Source: Brachynemurus nebulosus (lineage: Eukaryota; Arthropoda; Insecta; Neuroptera; Myrmeleontidae). Taken from it: a stretch of DNA of 64,000 nucleotides. Below the pieces are notes generated by a model. That model was not told the origin of the DNA, did not search any database, and saw only the letters and a list, made by a program, of their open reading frames with translations. The translations under genes were made by a program, and so were the position numbers. The stretch spans positions 20,498,375 to 20,562,374 of the forward strand of contig JAPWDM010000011.1 of assembly GCA_035578155.1 (NCBI GenBank). The letters run 5' to 3'. This document shows, piece after piece, positions 35,260 through 48,919 of this stretch. The stretch's first letter is position 1. Every line of letters begins with the position of its first letter.

Positions 35260-36063
35260 AAGGTGAATCGATTAGTACTGACAAATGAATTACTAAGTCT
35301 ATTTTTTTCTCTATAAATAAATATAATTTATGTGTAGAAAAATAAGTTAAATTTTATAATACATGTATTATGGCAGTAAGCTCAAAAGACCTCCAGAAAC
35401 TGAGGTGAGGGGAACACAAATTGTATTATTTCCATAGTTACCAGACAGTTCAAGTAATTATGTTTTTATAGGAGTGAGTGAGTAGACTTCTATTTGTTAA
35501 TATGATAGACAAAGATAAATGCAGATGTAGATAAAAAAGTTCTTTTTAGCTTGCGCCCATAATAACAGTATTAATATTTGATTATGTATTGTTCAATCTT
35601 CTAATTTTAATAATTTTAAAAGTAATGAATTTGATTCTGGTAGTTGACGTGTACGCACACATAATAACTAATACATACACAAATATATTATGGGTGTATT
35701 TGTATAAAATGACATTTTTATAGTTTTTTTTTCTATTTATTACAATAACTAAACGTCCAATATTAAACAAAATAGTTTTTTAATGGTTCAAAAACATAAA
35801 AGAAAATAATTTTCAGTTTTTTAAATCTTAAAGTTGGTTTTTAATGACACAACTTACTTAAATATATACCTCTGAATCACCTCTAATCATACTTTTGCAT
35901 TTACTCGTACGTTAAAAATTCTAACTTTGAAAATTTATTTCTTCTAAACTACACGCGTCAAAAATTATTCAAAATAGTGTCAGTGAATGCATCATATCTT
36001 TCTCTATAATATACTAAAATTTCAAATTCTAAACTTGGAAGATTTCAATTGATCGATTCACCT
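35260..36063. mobile_element. MITE with AAGGTGAATCGAT ends
   Basis: Ends AAGGTGAATCGAT and ATCGATTCACCTT, inverted, interrupt sequence that is continuous in intron 1 of the first gene copy (26,727-26,740). The smaller MITE at 35,366-35,564 is nested inside. Confidence 0.75.
35366..35564. mobile_element. Tc1/mariner-type MITE, second copy
   Basis: Opposite-orientation copy of 27,311-27,509, TA-flanked, with one end changed (TTATGGCAGTAAGC). Confidence 0.8.
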
Positions 36064-36995
36064 TAAATAGATATTTCTTTATTTTATTTTAATTACAAGT
36101 CTTTAGGAGTTCTAGACAGGCCCGATTTTTTTTTTATATAATACAAATAAAGATACCAATAATGATGTGGATGGCGTCTGTTATAGACTAAGTGTCTCAA
36201 AAACGGACGTTAAACACATTATCATTATCATATAACTTATACAGTCTGTTCCAGAAAAGTAACATACAAATTTTTAACATGGGAGAAAATTGTTGGGATC
36301 AGAGTATGCTTATTTTTTTAAAACCGACTTCAAAAACGAGAAGGTTCTTAATTCAACCCGTATGTTTTTTTTTATGTATGTACACCGATTTCTTCGGTAT
36401 ATCTGAGCCGATTTGCGCCACTCTTTTTTTGTTTGGTAGATAAAGCACTCCAGAGGAGCTCTCTTCCATAAAAATTTTATTGATATTGGTTGATGAGTTT
36501 TTTAACCAGCTTCAATAGTGTGCTTAATTTAAAATTTTTATATACAAAATTATTGGATCCATTGAGGAGAGAATCATATGTTAATATCTTCGATTCAGTA
36601 CTCAGTGATTGGATTCGATTATCCTAAAGTTACATACATACTAACAATAAGTTGTACTTGTCATTTCCTTTGATCGTAACGAGTCCCAAGCGATTGAGTA
36701 TTTATTCAATCATTATGATTGATCTAAAATGTGATTTAATCTTTTCCTGTTACTAAGTCTCATTCAGCATCAGCAGTAGCTACTAATAGATATAATCGAG
36801 AAAACTAAAAACATACGAAGGCCCAAAACTCGGAAAAATACTTGATTTAAAATCATCTATTAAAACTTTTTATTAATTTTTTTAGTTTTATTTTCATTCA
36901 TTTTTTTTTTTTTCAAAATATTTAAATAGGTTCGGGCCTATGGGGCCTACCCACAAAAACTACTACTATAAGTCAATTACCTAATATTTTTTTAG

Positions 36996-37487
36996 AATGT
37001 CAAACCAAAAACCGACTGAAATATACGACGTACCGGATGTATACCATTTTAAGCCTGACATTCAGTTAAAGTATTTAGATGCCCAAAAAGAAGGAGGAAA
37101 ATGGATGATGTTCATTGAGAAATCAAAATTAGATAAAAAATGGGAAGAAGTTTGTAAAATGTATGATAAAGGTGTTTTAGACGGTATATATCAAGTCAAA
37201 TGTTCTACAAGTTATAAAAATCCTAGAGCATCTACCTACGAAGTAGGATGCATAAGATTTTGTTGTGGACCAGCATCGGATCAAAAAAAAATAATGGCAT
37301 ATGGAGCAAATATACTGAAATGGATAAAATATGAAGACAAAGATCGATATTTTATGTTTTATAAAACGGACAAACAATCAGAAACTGGTACTAGCGCTTT
37401 GGGTCAGAAAAGAAACCATACTTATCGTATACCTATACCAGGAGCTGTGTTTGATGATTACTATGAAAAAATGAGACATTTAGATAT
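36996..37487 (+). CDS. Gene 2 exon A (domain A)
   Basis: Starts one base before ATG after ATTTTTTTAG. Motifs GKWMMFIEKS, GCIRFCCGPASDQKK and YFMFYKTDKQ. A ~65-bp insertion lies between the conserved T-rich tract and the acceptor relative to gene 1. Confidence 0.85.
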
Positions 37488-40400
37488 GTAAGTAAATACA
37501 GTAAAACTTCACTAATTCGACCTAACGCGGACCACGGTCGGTACGAATTAGAGAAAATTCCAAATTATGAAACACTTCTAAAATCACGCGTAATCCTGAC
37601 TTTTACGGACATTGTATACCTAATTTAGATAAATTCTAAAACATAATTGTATGTAATAATTTAAGTCGGTGAATGCAGTGATAAATAAGACGTATAAAAA
37701 TGAAAATTTTTAATTACTCTGTTTAATTTTAATAAAAATTGACGACAAAATGTATATTATACCCGGCAGAAAATGAACTGAGAAATGCGCAGAAACGCAT
37801 TTTAAAATGGATCAGTCTAATTGTAAGTCATTTTGAAGGTATAGTCGATATCTGTCAAATACTTGTGTCTTATGAACCATAGGTCAGTGAGTTGATTTAT
37901 TTTACCCACTCCACCTGCGCAAACGAAGATAGGTCTCTTACTTCAAAATCTTTTGGCTATACGCACTAGTTTATATACATATATAAATTTTTTTTTAACC
38001 CGAATTATAGAAGTTCCGAATTAGTGAAGTCCGAAATGGCGAGGTTTAACTGTACACTGCTGATCCGATTGAGAGAAAGAAAAATGCATATGGATTGGTC
38101 ACACAGATATAAAAAAACATTAGGAATTTTTTGTGTAAACAAATCATTATATATGTATACAGGGTGGAATTTTAATAACTCTTTATTTTTTATGAATTTT
38201 GATAAAATTTTACGATGATTTAGAACGGAATTTGCTGGAAACAACATAGCTATGTATTAAGCTATGTTGTTTCCAACAAATTTTGTTCTAAATCATCGTA
38301 AAATTTTATCGAAATTCACCAAAAGGTATAAGATTTATCAAAATTCCAGCCTGTATACATGTATAATAATTTGCCTACTTAAAAAATTCCTAATGTTTTT
38401 TTTTTTTATATCTGTGTGAGCAATACATTACATATGCATTTTTCTTTCTCTCAATCGGATCAGCAGTGTATTTAAATCAATAAGTTATGATACGATAATT
38501 ATATTTCTTACTTCTTTTTGAATGTGATCTATCACCGAATATTCTTTCACCATTAAAATTATTAAATATATTTAAGTTTTGCAATTACCTAGAAAATTCT
38601 CCTTATAATTTGCTCGGTGCGAACAATTGATAAATACATCTATGATAGCCGTTGTTACTTTATCCATTTTCCTATAAGACTTTTTTCCTCAACCATTATT
38701 TCCGTGATATTTGGTTTATCGTTTATCATTGTCACCAAATCGGAAGTTGCATTTGTTAAATACTTTATCACGTATTTTTTAAATTTTTATACAAAATTGT
38801 AAGGCGAGAAATTGTTTTTGAAACTTTATTGTTCGGAACTGCAAATTTTTACTTAAGTAATTCACGCATGCTCATTTATCATAGTTACCTGAAACACATG
38901 GGCGCATAAAGGACCGATCAGACCAAGACGATCATCTTGCGGGCTAAATGGATGTCATATAATTATACTGTACTACTTGACTTATACCCAAACATTCAAA
39001 TAGGTAATAATTTCTGAACATAAGTAAAGTGGATTTAAATTCCGACAAAGAAAATAAAAACGCCGTGAGCAGCGGAGCCTCAGCACGGAAGTTGAATTTT
39101 CCCTTTCATCTTCGGTATTGAGTGTCTACAAGCGAAATGTAATTGAAAGTCCACAAGCGATTTGTCATTTTGGTGGTTTCAAAACTGATGATGAGTGTCC
39201 GGTTGATCGGGGCTTTAAAAAAAGGTTTTAAGTTTTTAAGGGCTGAATCTCAGTAAATTTCAATTTTGTGCCGATAGCAGTTAACAGGGAAAAAGTCAAC
39301 ACAATTCGTAAGAGGGCATTTCTACCCATCCTTATCCGCCAATTGCCTTTGTGTTTTATTTTTAAATATTAAAAAAGGAACTTAAATAGTAAACTGGAAG
39401 GCTTTTATGAAGATATTTTTTCTTTCCAAAAAAATCCAAAATTTCTATTTTATAAATAATAAAAATCTAAAATTCCTAATTTATAAATAAACAGTGACTT
39501 CAATAACATTTTTAAATTACTTAATAATATGTATGTATTTCATTTGTTAAAAAATTATATTCACTTTTTTTTAAAATTTTTTAAAATTACTATTCGCTTA
39601 GGTACTTGTATTTAGAATAAAAATAATGCATTTAAACACATTTAACAATAGCATTCAATTCCGATGTAAAATGGGAGAAGTGGGGGGAAAAGTAATGTGG
39701 ACTCCTTAAAAGGTACTAGCTGGATACTAACTGAATACACGTACAAAATTTCAGCCCTCTAGATTTCCTTAGAGAGTCTCTAGACGTGTTAGAAAACAAG
39801 CAAAAAAATTAAGGAAATATTGGCGTAAAAATCGTGGGGGTAAGGATTAAAAGTTGAAACCTCCAAAAAAGAGTGTCTGGCTATTAGCTTAACCTGTACA
39901 CAAAATTTCAGCCCTCTAGGTTTATTTGGGAAGATTTTGACCCGAACGAAACTGTTAAAAAACAAGAAAAATCATGTTCTTTTGGGTATAAAAATGGTGG
40001 GAGTAGGGGTTAAAAGTCGAGACCCCCAAAAGGCACCCCTTTGATACTAACTCAATCCGAATACAAAATTTCAGCCCTCTAGGTTTATTTGGGTGACCTG
40101 TGCGAGTGGTACAAACTTCGAAAACGTCGAAAATGCATGAAATTGTAGCTTAAAAAAAAAATTAGGGGGTGGGGGTAAAATATTAAAACCTCCAAAAAGC
40201 ACAACCTAGGTACGAACTTTATCAACACACCGAATTTCAACCCTCTACGTTAATTCTGGGGGGCTGGGGGCGTGTTAGATCCAGCGAAAATCGTTTCCCC
40301 ACCCTACTCCCACCAAATCATCCTAGGAAGCTGAATTTTGGATATGTTGTAGATAATTGACCAAAACATTATTTCCAACCGGTTTAGAAAAGTTTTATTG

Positions 40401-40562
40401 CCTTTCCGCCCCCACCACCCCCTTAAAGGTTGGGTCGGATCCAAAATTCGCCCAAAATTTGACCTCACTTTGATAGTATTGTTGTGCATCGGAATGAGCC
40501 CCATTTACCAAATTTGAGCTCTTAACTTCCATAGGGGGGCCCTACACATATTAAAAGGTAGC

Positions 40563-40640
<78 letters not shown>

Positions 40641-41685
40641 CATTTTTTTTCTACATATTCGTGTTCTACGGGTCCGAAAACGGATAGCGCCCCTACTCTC
40701 GCCTCACGCCGTTCTTGTCGTATAGACTGTATAAGTCTAATTTTTTCAAGGAAAAATTCGACTAATAATACGTGTTTTGGTCAGTTTGTCACGTTTTAGC
40801 TCTTATGTCAAGTATGCAATATAATTTCTTAATTACCGTTCCGGGCGCCCGCCTCGGTCTGTCCTCACACTAATGCAGCCAATATTAATTTTACCTATCA
40901 AAAAAAGTGATCGATGTTAGTCGTCCAGCTATAAAAAATTTTTTTTTATTATACGTACGTAAATATGTTATACTCACAATAAAAAATCCGCATATGTTTT
41001 TACACTTTTATTAATTATAGTCGCATTCACTTTTATTAATTATAGTCGCATTCAATGGTCATTAATTTCCAACATTTTCCATACAACTAATCCTTTGACT
41101 AATATTATAAAAAAAAAAAAAAAATGAGCCATTATTTGAGTAATTTTATTTACTTAAATTATTAAATAGAAATTAATTATCTAATAAAATAATATGTATT
41201 CTTTAATCATTAGCATACCAGCCAGAAAACCGACTGAAATAAATGACGAAGTGTGGACATACCACTATAAATCTGAAATTACATCACTGTATTCAGATGC
41301 CTACAAGGAAATGGGAAAGTGGATGATGTTCATCAAAAAATCAGAACTAGATAAAAAGTGGGAAGAAGTTTGCAAATTTTATGATGAAGGTGTTTTAGAT
41401 GGAATATGTCAACTCAAATGTTCTACAAATTATAAAAGTCCTGCAACAAAAAATGATTCGATAGGTGTTATAATACTTTACTGTGGCCCAGCATCTGACG
41501 AAAAGAAAATAATGGAATATGGGGCGAATATACTGAAACTGATAGAATATAAAGGCCACGATTTTATGTATTATAAAACGGATGAACAAACAAGAGCTGG
41601 TGTTTCTGGTATTAATGCGCCGGGTCACAAAAAAAAACATACTTACTGTATTGCTGTACCTAAAGCTGCCCCCAGCTGGACTTAA
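36997..41685 (+). CDS. Two-domain BLES03/DUF1917-like protein, gene 2 (320 aa)
   Basis: Proposed coding exons are 36,997-37,487 and 41,214-41,685, with the leader ending at 35,199. The junction codon is AT|C (Ile), again in frame, and the TAA after domain A again belongs to the GTAAGT donor (37,488-37,493). Domains A and B are each clearly closest to the matching domain of gene 1, so the two-domain form existed before the duplication. Domain A has three residues (GAV) before FDDYYEKM that gene 1 lacks. The second intron (3.7 kb) is filled with a pogo-like MITE, a foldback and the 1.7-kb repeat. All four domain exons stay open with conserved motifs despite heavy intron turnover, which suggests selection. 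Function unknown. Confidence 0.72.
37499..38052. mobile_element. pogo/Tc1-type MITE at the exon A donor
   Basis: Starts CAGTAAAACTTCACTAATTC and ends GAGGTTTAACTG, with GAATTAGTGAAGTCCG just inside. Flanked by TA. The first gene copy shows the empty TA site (GTAAATATTTAAATC), which confirms a TA target. It begins 11 bp after the exon A boundary. Confidence 0.88.
38055..38468. mobile_element. Foldback MITE sharing the same TA site
   Basis: Starts CACTGCTGATCCGATTGAG and ends with its complement. It directly adjoins the pogo-like MITE with TA between them and TA after it. Nested at 38,156-38,358 is a second palindrome with TATACAGG/CCTGTATA ends. Confidence 0.85.
39055..40765. repeat. 1.7-kb dispersed repeat, copy 2
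   Basis: Inverted copy of 653-2329, in intron 2 of gene 2, running from CGCCGTGAGCAGCGGAGCC to GGAAAAATTCGACTAA. Internal order, subrepeats and (TA)n position are conserved. Confidence 0.88.
40569..40636. repeat. (TA)n microsatellite in the 1.7-kb repeat
   Basis: TA array at the same relative place as 776-835. Confidence 0.95.
41214..41685 (+). CDS. Gene 2 exon B (domain B)
   Basis: Acceptor CTTTAATCATTAG before C. No ATG at the domain start (ATA instead). An upstream in-frame ATG at 41,194 lies in the intron and would give a 163-aa one-domain product, but gene 1 has ATA there, so it is not conserved. Motifs GKWMMFIKKSELD, GVIILYCGPASDEKK, FMYYKTDEQTRAG. Confidence 0.8.
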
Positions 41686-41703
41686 ATCTGAAACAGTGTT
41701 AGA

Positions 41704-41709
41704 AATAAA
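41704..41709 (+). promoter_or_regulatory. Poly(A) signal of gene 2
   Basis: AATAAA 19 bp after the stop, in the same context as after gene 1. Confidence 0.55.
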
Positions 41710-42309
41710 CTATTTAATATGTTTGTTTGTTTTGTCTTTTCTTTTTCTTTTTAAATTGAAAATTTTAATTACGGGAGACACGAGTTTAAGACGGCAAGGC
41801 TCATATATGTGTATTACTACATATATGAATTAAACTTCTGCAGAAAGCACAGGTAAATTATTCTGTGGGTAAATTCAACAAAAATGAATAGCAATTATGA
41901 ATAAAATAATATTTATTTTCAATATGCCTTTTTCTTTTTTGCACATATTGTGACAAATAAAATTTAAGAGAATGTAATTTATATTTTTGTGCATAATAAT
42001 TAATAATAATTAAAGCTAAATTAAATAACAAATAAAATATACAATCATTATTTAAATGAATGTTTTTATCACTTTTAAATTAAATTGTACTCAACTGAGA
42101 GGAAAGAAATGAAAAATAATATACACCGTAATAAAATATTGCATTATATTATAAGATAACAAACTCATCTTAATTTTTGTTATCAAATAATAATATTTAT
42201 TAGATTTTGATAGACTTAATCCGCTCAGACAAGTATTATACTGACAATAAGTCAAGTATGGACATACTTTTCATGTTAATCAGACCACCGTAAAATTGTA
42301 AAATTCAAA

Positions 42310-42511
42310 ACTGGCAAAATCACACAATACAGAACCTGCACTACTATCTCTATCGTGTAATCTGCAATGTACAGTACTGAGCAAGTTAGGGTACTTAGTA
42401 GTCACTCGTTGGGTGGCAGTGGGTGAGCGTAGATCAATTGTTTTGATCACGTTTTGACTGTTATGGTTATTATTACCGCCACCACACGAAGCCACATACA
42501 TGCGAATGTAG

Positions 42512-42582
<71 letters not shown>

Positions 42583-42760
42583 GTATACGTATGCGACACC
42601 ACGCAACACACCTCAAATCACTCACACACAAGACAGATCACACAAAACAAACTAACCCCGTGCACATATATAACATAATTTCTATCCTTTTTTGGTTACA
42701 CTGGTTTCAATAGTATAGACATAGCAGTGTTGCCTCTGTACTCTGTGGGCAAAATATACA
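42310..42760. repeat. Dispersed repeat, inverted partner of 51,470-51,790
   Basis: Shares GATCAATTGTTTTGATCACG, the CACACAAGACAGATCAC stretch and TTGCCTCTGTACTCT with the later copy, inverted. This copy contains a (TA)n tract at 42,516-42,581 that the other lacks. Confidence 0.8.
42516..42581. repeat. (TA)n microsatellite
   Basis: TA array inside the repeat. The partner at 51,600 is uninterrupted, having only ACATACTCGCATGTATG there, so the array expanded after the copies separated. Confidence 0.93.
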
Positions 42761-43188
42761 AGGATATCTTTACCAGGAAGTCTAAGGAGTACATAACACT
42801 TTAATATACCAAACTTATGTTTTTATATTACTTATATAAAATTGTTATTTATTTAAATAAAAATTTAATTATGGTGTCAGATTTCCTTTTATGAGAAAAT
42901 TTTTTTGCATACGTAAGCATAATTTCGGTTTTAAATTTCATGTAAGTTCTGACTTGCTTGTACTTGTCTTGCAATATGTATATTTACCAAAATAATTTTT
43001 CAATAGCAGTACTGAGATCATTATAAAAATAAAAATAAAAAATTCCTAAAAACTGAAGCCACTTTCGGCCAGTTACTTCGGTGTTTCTCCATAAAAATTT
43101 CTATAATTTTTCATGTTACATTTTAGACAGTACCTATAGATTTTTTGCAAATTATACTATTTTTAGAATATACGTTGTATCAATTTTT

Positions 43189-43320
43189 TTATGCGGCTGG
43201 ATTTTTCTTCATTAGTTCTATATCAGCAGTCATCATATCTTCAACCAACTGATCAATTGTCGTTTTAGGACACCAACCTAATTTTTGTTTAGCTTTTGTG
43301 GCATCTCCCAAAAGTAAATC
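43189..43320 (-). CDS. gmd: gmd exon 5
   Basis: Residues 313-355 and TAA. Carries [30 protein letters not shown] and a C-terminal PAA. Confidence 0.94.
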   Translation of the reverse strand, partial: DLLLGDATKAKQKLGWCPKTTIDQLVEDMMTADIELMKKNPAA

Positions 43321-46300
43321 CTAAAAAACAATTTTTCATCAAACTCGGAAAAAAAAATAATGACAAAAGATATACTTACGACTTCTGTAGGCCGAAAATA
43401 TTTAGGATTTACTCGAACTCTAACAATTCCTGTATCCTTCTCTTTTCCTACTTCGTCGAGCCCCGAACCTTCCCATACAATTTCTTTATTGATAAATTTA
43501 AAACATAATTCAACAAATTTTCGAACACTATGATTTTCACCAGTAGCTATGACAAAATCCTCTGGTTCGTCTAATTGTAACATCATCCACATAGCCTAAA
43601 AATTATTTTTAAATAAAAAATAATAATAAAATTTGTGTCGAAAAAATGTTTTGGACTTACTTCTACATAATCTTTAGCATGTCCCCAGTCACGTTTGGAA
43701 TCTAAGTTTCCCAATTCAAAAAAATTTAATAAACCTAATGAAATTTTTGCTACGGAACGAGTTATTTTTCTTGTTACAAAATTCTCTCCTCTTCGTGGAC
43801 TTTCATGATTGAATAAAATACCATTACAGGCATACATGTTGTACGCCTCTCGATAATTAACAACAATCCAATAACCGTACATTTTGGCACAAGCTTGAAG
43901 AAAAAATATTCTAGGTAAAATTACCGTGTTAAAAATATATATTTAGGCAATTATGTCTAAGAATACCCGCACATTTACCAACTTTAATTGGACGGTAGTA
44001 TTTGAAACGGAGTATACCACAATATCACACTAAACAATTTAGGGGTTTTTGGGGGATTTGATGTTGACTTAGGGGATTTATTTTTCCAAAAGTTGGCAAC
44101 CCTGTCTTAAAGTACCACATTTTAAAATAATATGTAGGTAACGAAACAGTTGTTCCAGTGCGCGTAACAAAAAAGGGCGCAACAGGGAAAAGTATGGACG
44201 CGAAAAAGAAATCAATTTTTTTATTGCGAAGTCATTTTTTTAGTGGCATTACTTGAATAAAAATTCGTCAAGTGCGTGTTTTTGACACGCATTAAGTAAT
44301 ATCACCTCAGTGAGTGTTAATTTTTTGGCTCGTTTTTAAGTACAGTGAGAATACAGCCCTCTTGCGTTTATTCATTATGCATGTACAACTCTACAGCCCT
44401 CTTGCTTTTATTCAATATGCATGTACAACTCTATAGTAATGTTTCCCCCACTATGATCACACAACGATTTTAATATGTCATCCTTCGATGACATAAAAAC
44501 GACAAGTCAGGAATTACTTTTTTTGCTTGTCATCGGTATTTTTGTATATATGACTAAAGTTGCCATAACGCAGTAAGATGTACATACTAAGGATGTGGCA
44601 TGGAGTGAAAAAAATCAATTACTAAATAATCGATTTTTCTCTTTTTAATATAAATCGACTTGTAAAAAATCGATTTTAGAAGAAATAATCGATTTTTGCG
44701 AGAAATTTGATTTGTTTTTTAATTATTCGAAAAATTGCATACTTTTCGATATAATAATAAAATTACCAGATTAGTATTAACAATTCATTAGAATGAAGAT
44801 TAATTAAATTTTGTACTACATACCTACCATTTTTTGATATTCAAACGATGATATACTGACTATATTCGCAACTGAAAATTTTTACTCAAAGTGAACAACT
44901 TTTACCTATACGCATCACTTGGTAAAAATTTTCATTTGCGAATAAAACCGTTGCCATAATATAAAACGATAAATTACAATCAAAATAAATAAATTCAATT
45001 TTAATTCATAAAAAAGTAGAAAATTTGTTTTGGAATTTGGAAATATGTAATTAAAGAAATATCCCTCATAGTCTAATACTAGGCGAGTTATTAAAAGTGA
45101 AATAAAATATTTTTTTATTATGTTAGTTTGAAATATGTATTAAAAATTTATCAACTGGTCCAGTTCAATGTTTAATCCATAAATATATTGTATGCAATAT
45201 TTCTTTAAGTTTATTTATTACATAAATAAGTAATTCTAAATTTAAAAATTTAATTCTTTTTTGTCAGTTTCTTTAATTATTTGCAAAATAAGTCATTATT
45301 AACCTACGTTTAGACATACGATTTTAATCGAATGTTAATCGAATCGAACGAAAATCGTATAACAATTGGATGTGTAAACCGGTGATCGAATTGTGATCGT
45401 ATTGCGTTCGATTTCAAAACGATTTTTATAAAAAGAGATTCCAATCCTATTTTAGTCCGGTTTTTCGAAAATCAAAATGGTACCAAATGAAAATATTTTA
45501 AGAAAGATCATGTGCATATTAATTATTATTCTGAAGATAAGTGTGCGTGCAATTTATTTTTTCATTGACATTTGACATTCCAATTTGTTCAATTTTTAAT
45601 AAGATTAAAAAATAAAGAAAAATGCAATTGTATGGTTGACATTTTATAATATTTCATATAATTATGTATGTTTTATAATGAGCCATTTTCTCAAAATATA
45701 TAGCAATCTGGCACCAGGACGGCGACACATCTCTATGATCGAGATATTGGGCGCATTCGTACGGCAACTAGCCAAAGTGACTTGCTCTTACTTTTAAGAA
45801 CATTACACTTGTTTTGAACTTTTGAAGTGCTTTTGCCTTACTTTTGAGATATTTGTATATTCCTGTCTCACTTTCCATGTTCTTGAGAGAAGGGTGAAGG
45901 TATGTATACGATGTATACCGAACGCTATTACTGACTATAAACTATGTATGCTAGAATCATCGTATATTAGAGATGTACACGATATGATTTTACTCACAGA
46001 GTGGTAATTTAAATACAAGAGTAATATTGTACTAGATTTTAGATAAAATTTCTTGTTAATACAATAATACGTGAAAGTTTTTAAAAAATGTGTTGTTAAT
46101 TATTTAGAATTTAGCTAATTCACTTGAATGAATTTTTTTAATGAAAATAAGTTGCGTTTTTAATGACAATAGGAATATTTTTATTGGAACGAGAAAGATT
46201 TAAAAAATAAAATAACAAAATTCTCATATAATTTTTATCTGTATAAATTGAATAATATAATTCATTTTATTTATTTATACATTTTTTTTTTTTTTTTTTT

Positions 46301-48878
46301 TTGATTAAAATTGGGGTACTGCTGCCGGTGGATGGCGCGGTCAACAGCACCCGGCGGCATCGCCTACTAAGGGCATGCGCCGCCAAACACAGTAAAAATA
46401 AAAACAACACGTAAAGACAGGGACACATAAATGCACTAGACAACGGACAAACACACACATAATAAAATCCAACGATGAGCCCTGCCATCCCAGGGCTTAA
46501 AAAGAGCGGACAGTCCTTGGTGACGGTACGATAAGTACTGGACAGAGTGTTCGGTCACCATGGCCTGGAGGCCATCGCTGGGACTCCCCCCGAGGTGTAA
46601 AGGGCCTCGGGGTGGAGAAACCTGACTAGAGACACACAAAGACTAGAAAATATATCACAGCGCAGAATCACAGATAATACTTATTCCGTCACTGGGAGGC
46701 CACAGGCCGACTAGTGAAGCAATAAGGAGTTAAAACAATACCGCTGTAGAGCCATAACAACAGGCCTACAGCGGCATAACAAAATATTACAGATAATAAA
46801 AACAAGTGATGTACCACCTCAGGTGTAAAAGGCCTTCGGTGGTACATCGATAAAAAACAATAACAAAAACAACAGAACATGTATAAATAACAAAGTACCA
46901 CTAAGGGTGTAAAAGGCCCTTAGTGGCATAACGAAACACTAAAAGTACCCTGCCAGACCAGATAAGACAAACACAAGAAATCTCAAAAACATATAATTTT
47001 AAAACTAAGCTGAATATACTATTATTATTATTATTTTTTTTTTTTTTTTTTTTTTTTTTAGGTAAAATTGGGGTACTACTGCCGGAGGATGGCGCGGTCA
47101 GCAGCACCCGGCGGCATCGCCAACTAAGGGCATGCGCCACCGAAACGAAAAATATAGATAAAAACAACACGTAAAGACAGGGACACATAAATGCACTAGA
47201 CAACGGACAAACATACACATAATAAAAACCAACGATGAGCCCTGCCATCCCAGGGCTTAAAAGGAGCGGACAGTCCTTGGTGACGGTATGATAAGTACTA
47301 GACAGAGCGTCCGGTCACCAAGGCCTGGAGGCCATCGCTGGGACTCCCCCCAAGGTGCAAAAGGCCTCGGGGTGGAGAAACCTGACTAGAGACACACAAA
47401 CGACTAGAGATTTATATCACAAGTGTATCACAGATAATACTTATTACGTCACTGGGGAGCCACAGGCCCACCAGTGACGCAATAAGGGGTTAAAACAATA
47501 CCGCTGTAGAGCCATAACAACAGGCCTACAGCGGCATAACAAAATATCACAGAGAAAGAAAACAAATGATGTACCACCTCGGGTGTAAAAGGCCCTTGGT
47601 AGTACATCATTATTATTATTATTATTACTATTATTATTAATTTTTTTTTTTTAATTATACCTAATAAGAATTGTACAGAATTTTGATAAGAATTGAATCT
47701 AAAATGTTGAAATGGCAAAAATTTTAATAGACTATAAAGAAATTAGCATTATGAATACAATTTTGTTCGTCATTGGCCTGGCCTTTACATAAGGTTAAAA
47801 CTATTCATTAAGAATTTGTTAGTAGATTAAATATGTATACGAAGTATGCCATGATGTAAATACCTAATTAAAGCCGGTTACACACGGTCTGATCTCAACG
47901 GCCAATAAAATAGACATTATTGACGACGTAAAGATTCTCACTCGTGTCTCTGGTGGTAAAATTAGAACTAGTATCAAGTAAAAATATACGCATAAATGTT
48001 TAATTGGGGATATAAAATCTAGTAATCCGCCCATAATTTCAAAAGTTCAAAACAAGTGTAATGTTCTTAAAAGTAAGAGCAAGTCACTTTGGCTAGTTGC
48101 CGTACGAATGCGCCCATTAATTTAATCAACCAAAAATCATCTTCTGTTGATTCCACTTTAACGACAAAATTTTCCAATTCGGTTACCTAGGAATATTGTT
48201 TATTTTTTAGAAATTAATATTCCAACCATAGAGATGTAATTCCGAGTAACGCGTGTCGCCGTCCTGATGTTAAACAAATTTCTTATGCGGTTACATAGCA
48301 ATTTTTAAATTAAAATTTCGAGCATAGAGATGTAGGTAATCCCAACCTACCTGTGTCGCCGCCTTGGTGCCAAACTGTTACATATTTTGAGAAAATGGCC
48401 CATTGTCATTTAGGTAAAATGATTTATACATATTGGCGACGCAAAGATTCTCACTTGCGTCTCTGGTGGCAAAATTAGAACTATCATCAAGTAAAAATAT
48501 ACGTATACGATTAATGGGTATATAAAATCTAGTAATCCGCGCATAATTTGTATAGTACATTTTTCTATCGACAATTTAACGTACACAAAAATTTTTACTT
48601 GATACAGTTTCTAATTTAAAAAACCAGGAGCGCTCGCGTAATGTTTGCGTTGCCAATTTTGACTGATTTAGTATTAAAACAAATAAAAATGACGATAAAA
48701 ATTTATGCACATAATTAATTTTCATTAAAAAAATATTAAAAACTTAATTTTTTGTTTATAGGAAATTTAGAGTATGTTAATATAATTTTACTATTTCTCT
48801 TAGAAATTATATTATTTAGTAATAAATAAATATGATCAATTAAATTGTTTGTTTTTCTTTCTAGTATTTCTCTTTGCC

Positions 48879-48919
<41 letters not shown>

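Larger units (their letters stand above)
35030..42790. repeat. Segmental duplication, copy 2
   Basis: Direct paralogue of 26,480-33,900, longer in its second intron because of a pogo-like MITE, a foldback and a 1.7-kb dispersed repeat. Copy boundaries are blurred by later insertions. Confidence 0.88.
45749..48116. mobile_element. TIR element with GGGCGCATTCGTACGGCAAC ends
   Basis: About 78-bp inverted ends (45,749-45,827 and 48,040-48,116), with ATT next to both as a possible 3-bp target duplication. It contains two retroposon copies. A ~110-bp piece just inside its right end recurs outside at 48,432-48,560 (GATTCTCAC...GTCTCTGGTGG). Confidence 0.75.

Noticed and set aside
41194..41213. Independent start codon for domain B of gene 2
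   Set aside because: The ATG is upstream of the conserved acceptor, and gene 1 has ATA at the same place, so it is not conserved.
46267..47718. Minus-strand frames of 67-115 codons in the GC-rich retroposon copies
   Set aside because: They end or begin in the poly(A) tail, differ between copies by frame and show no reverse-transcriptase or other domain.
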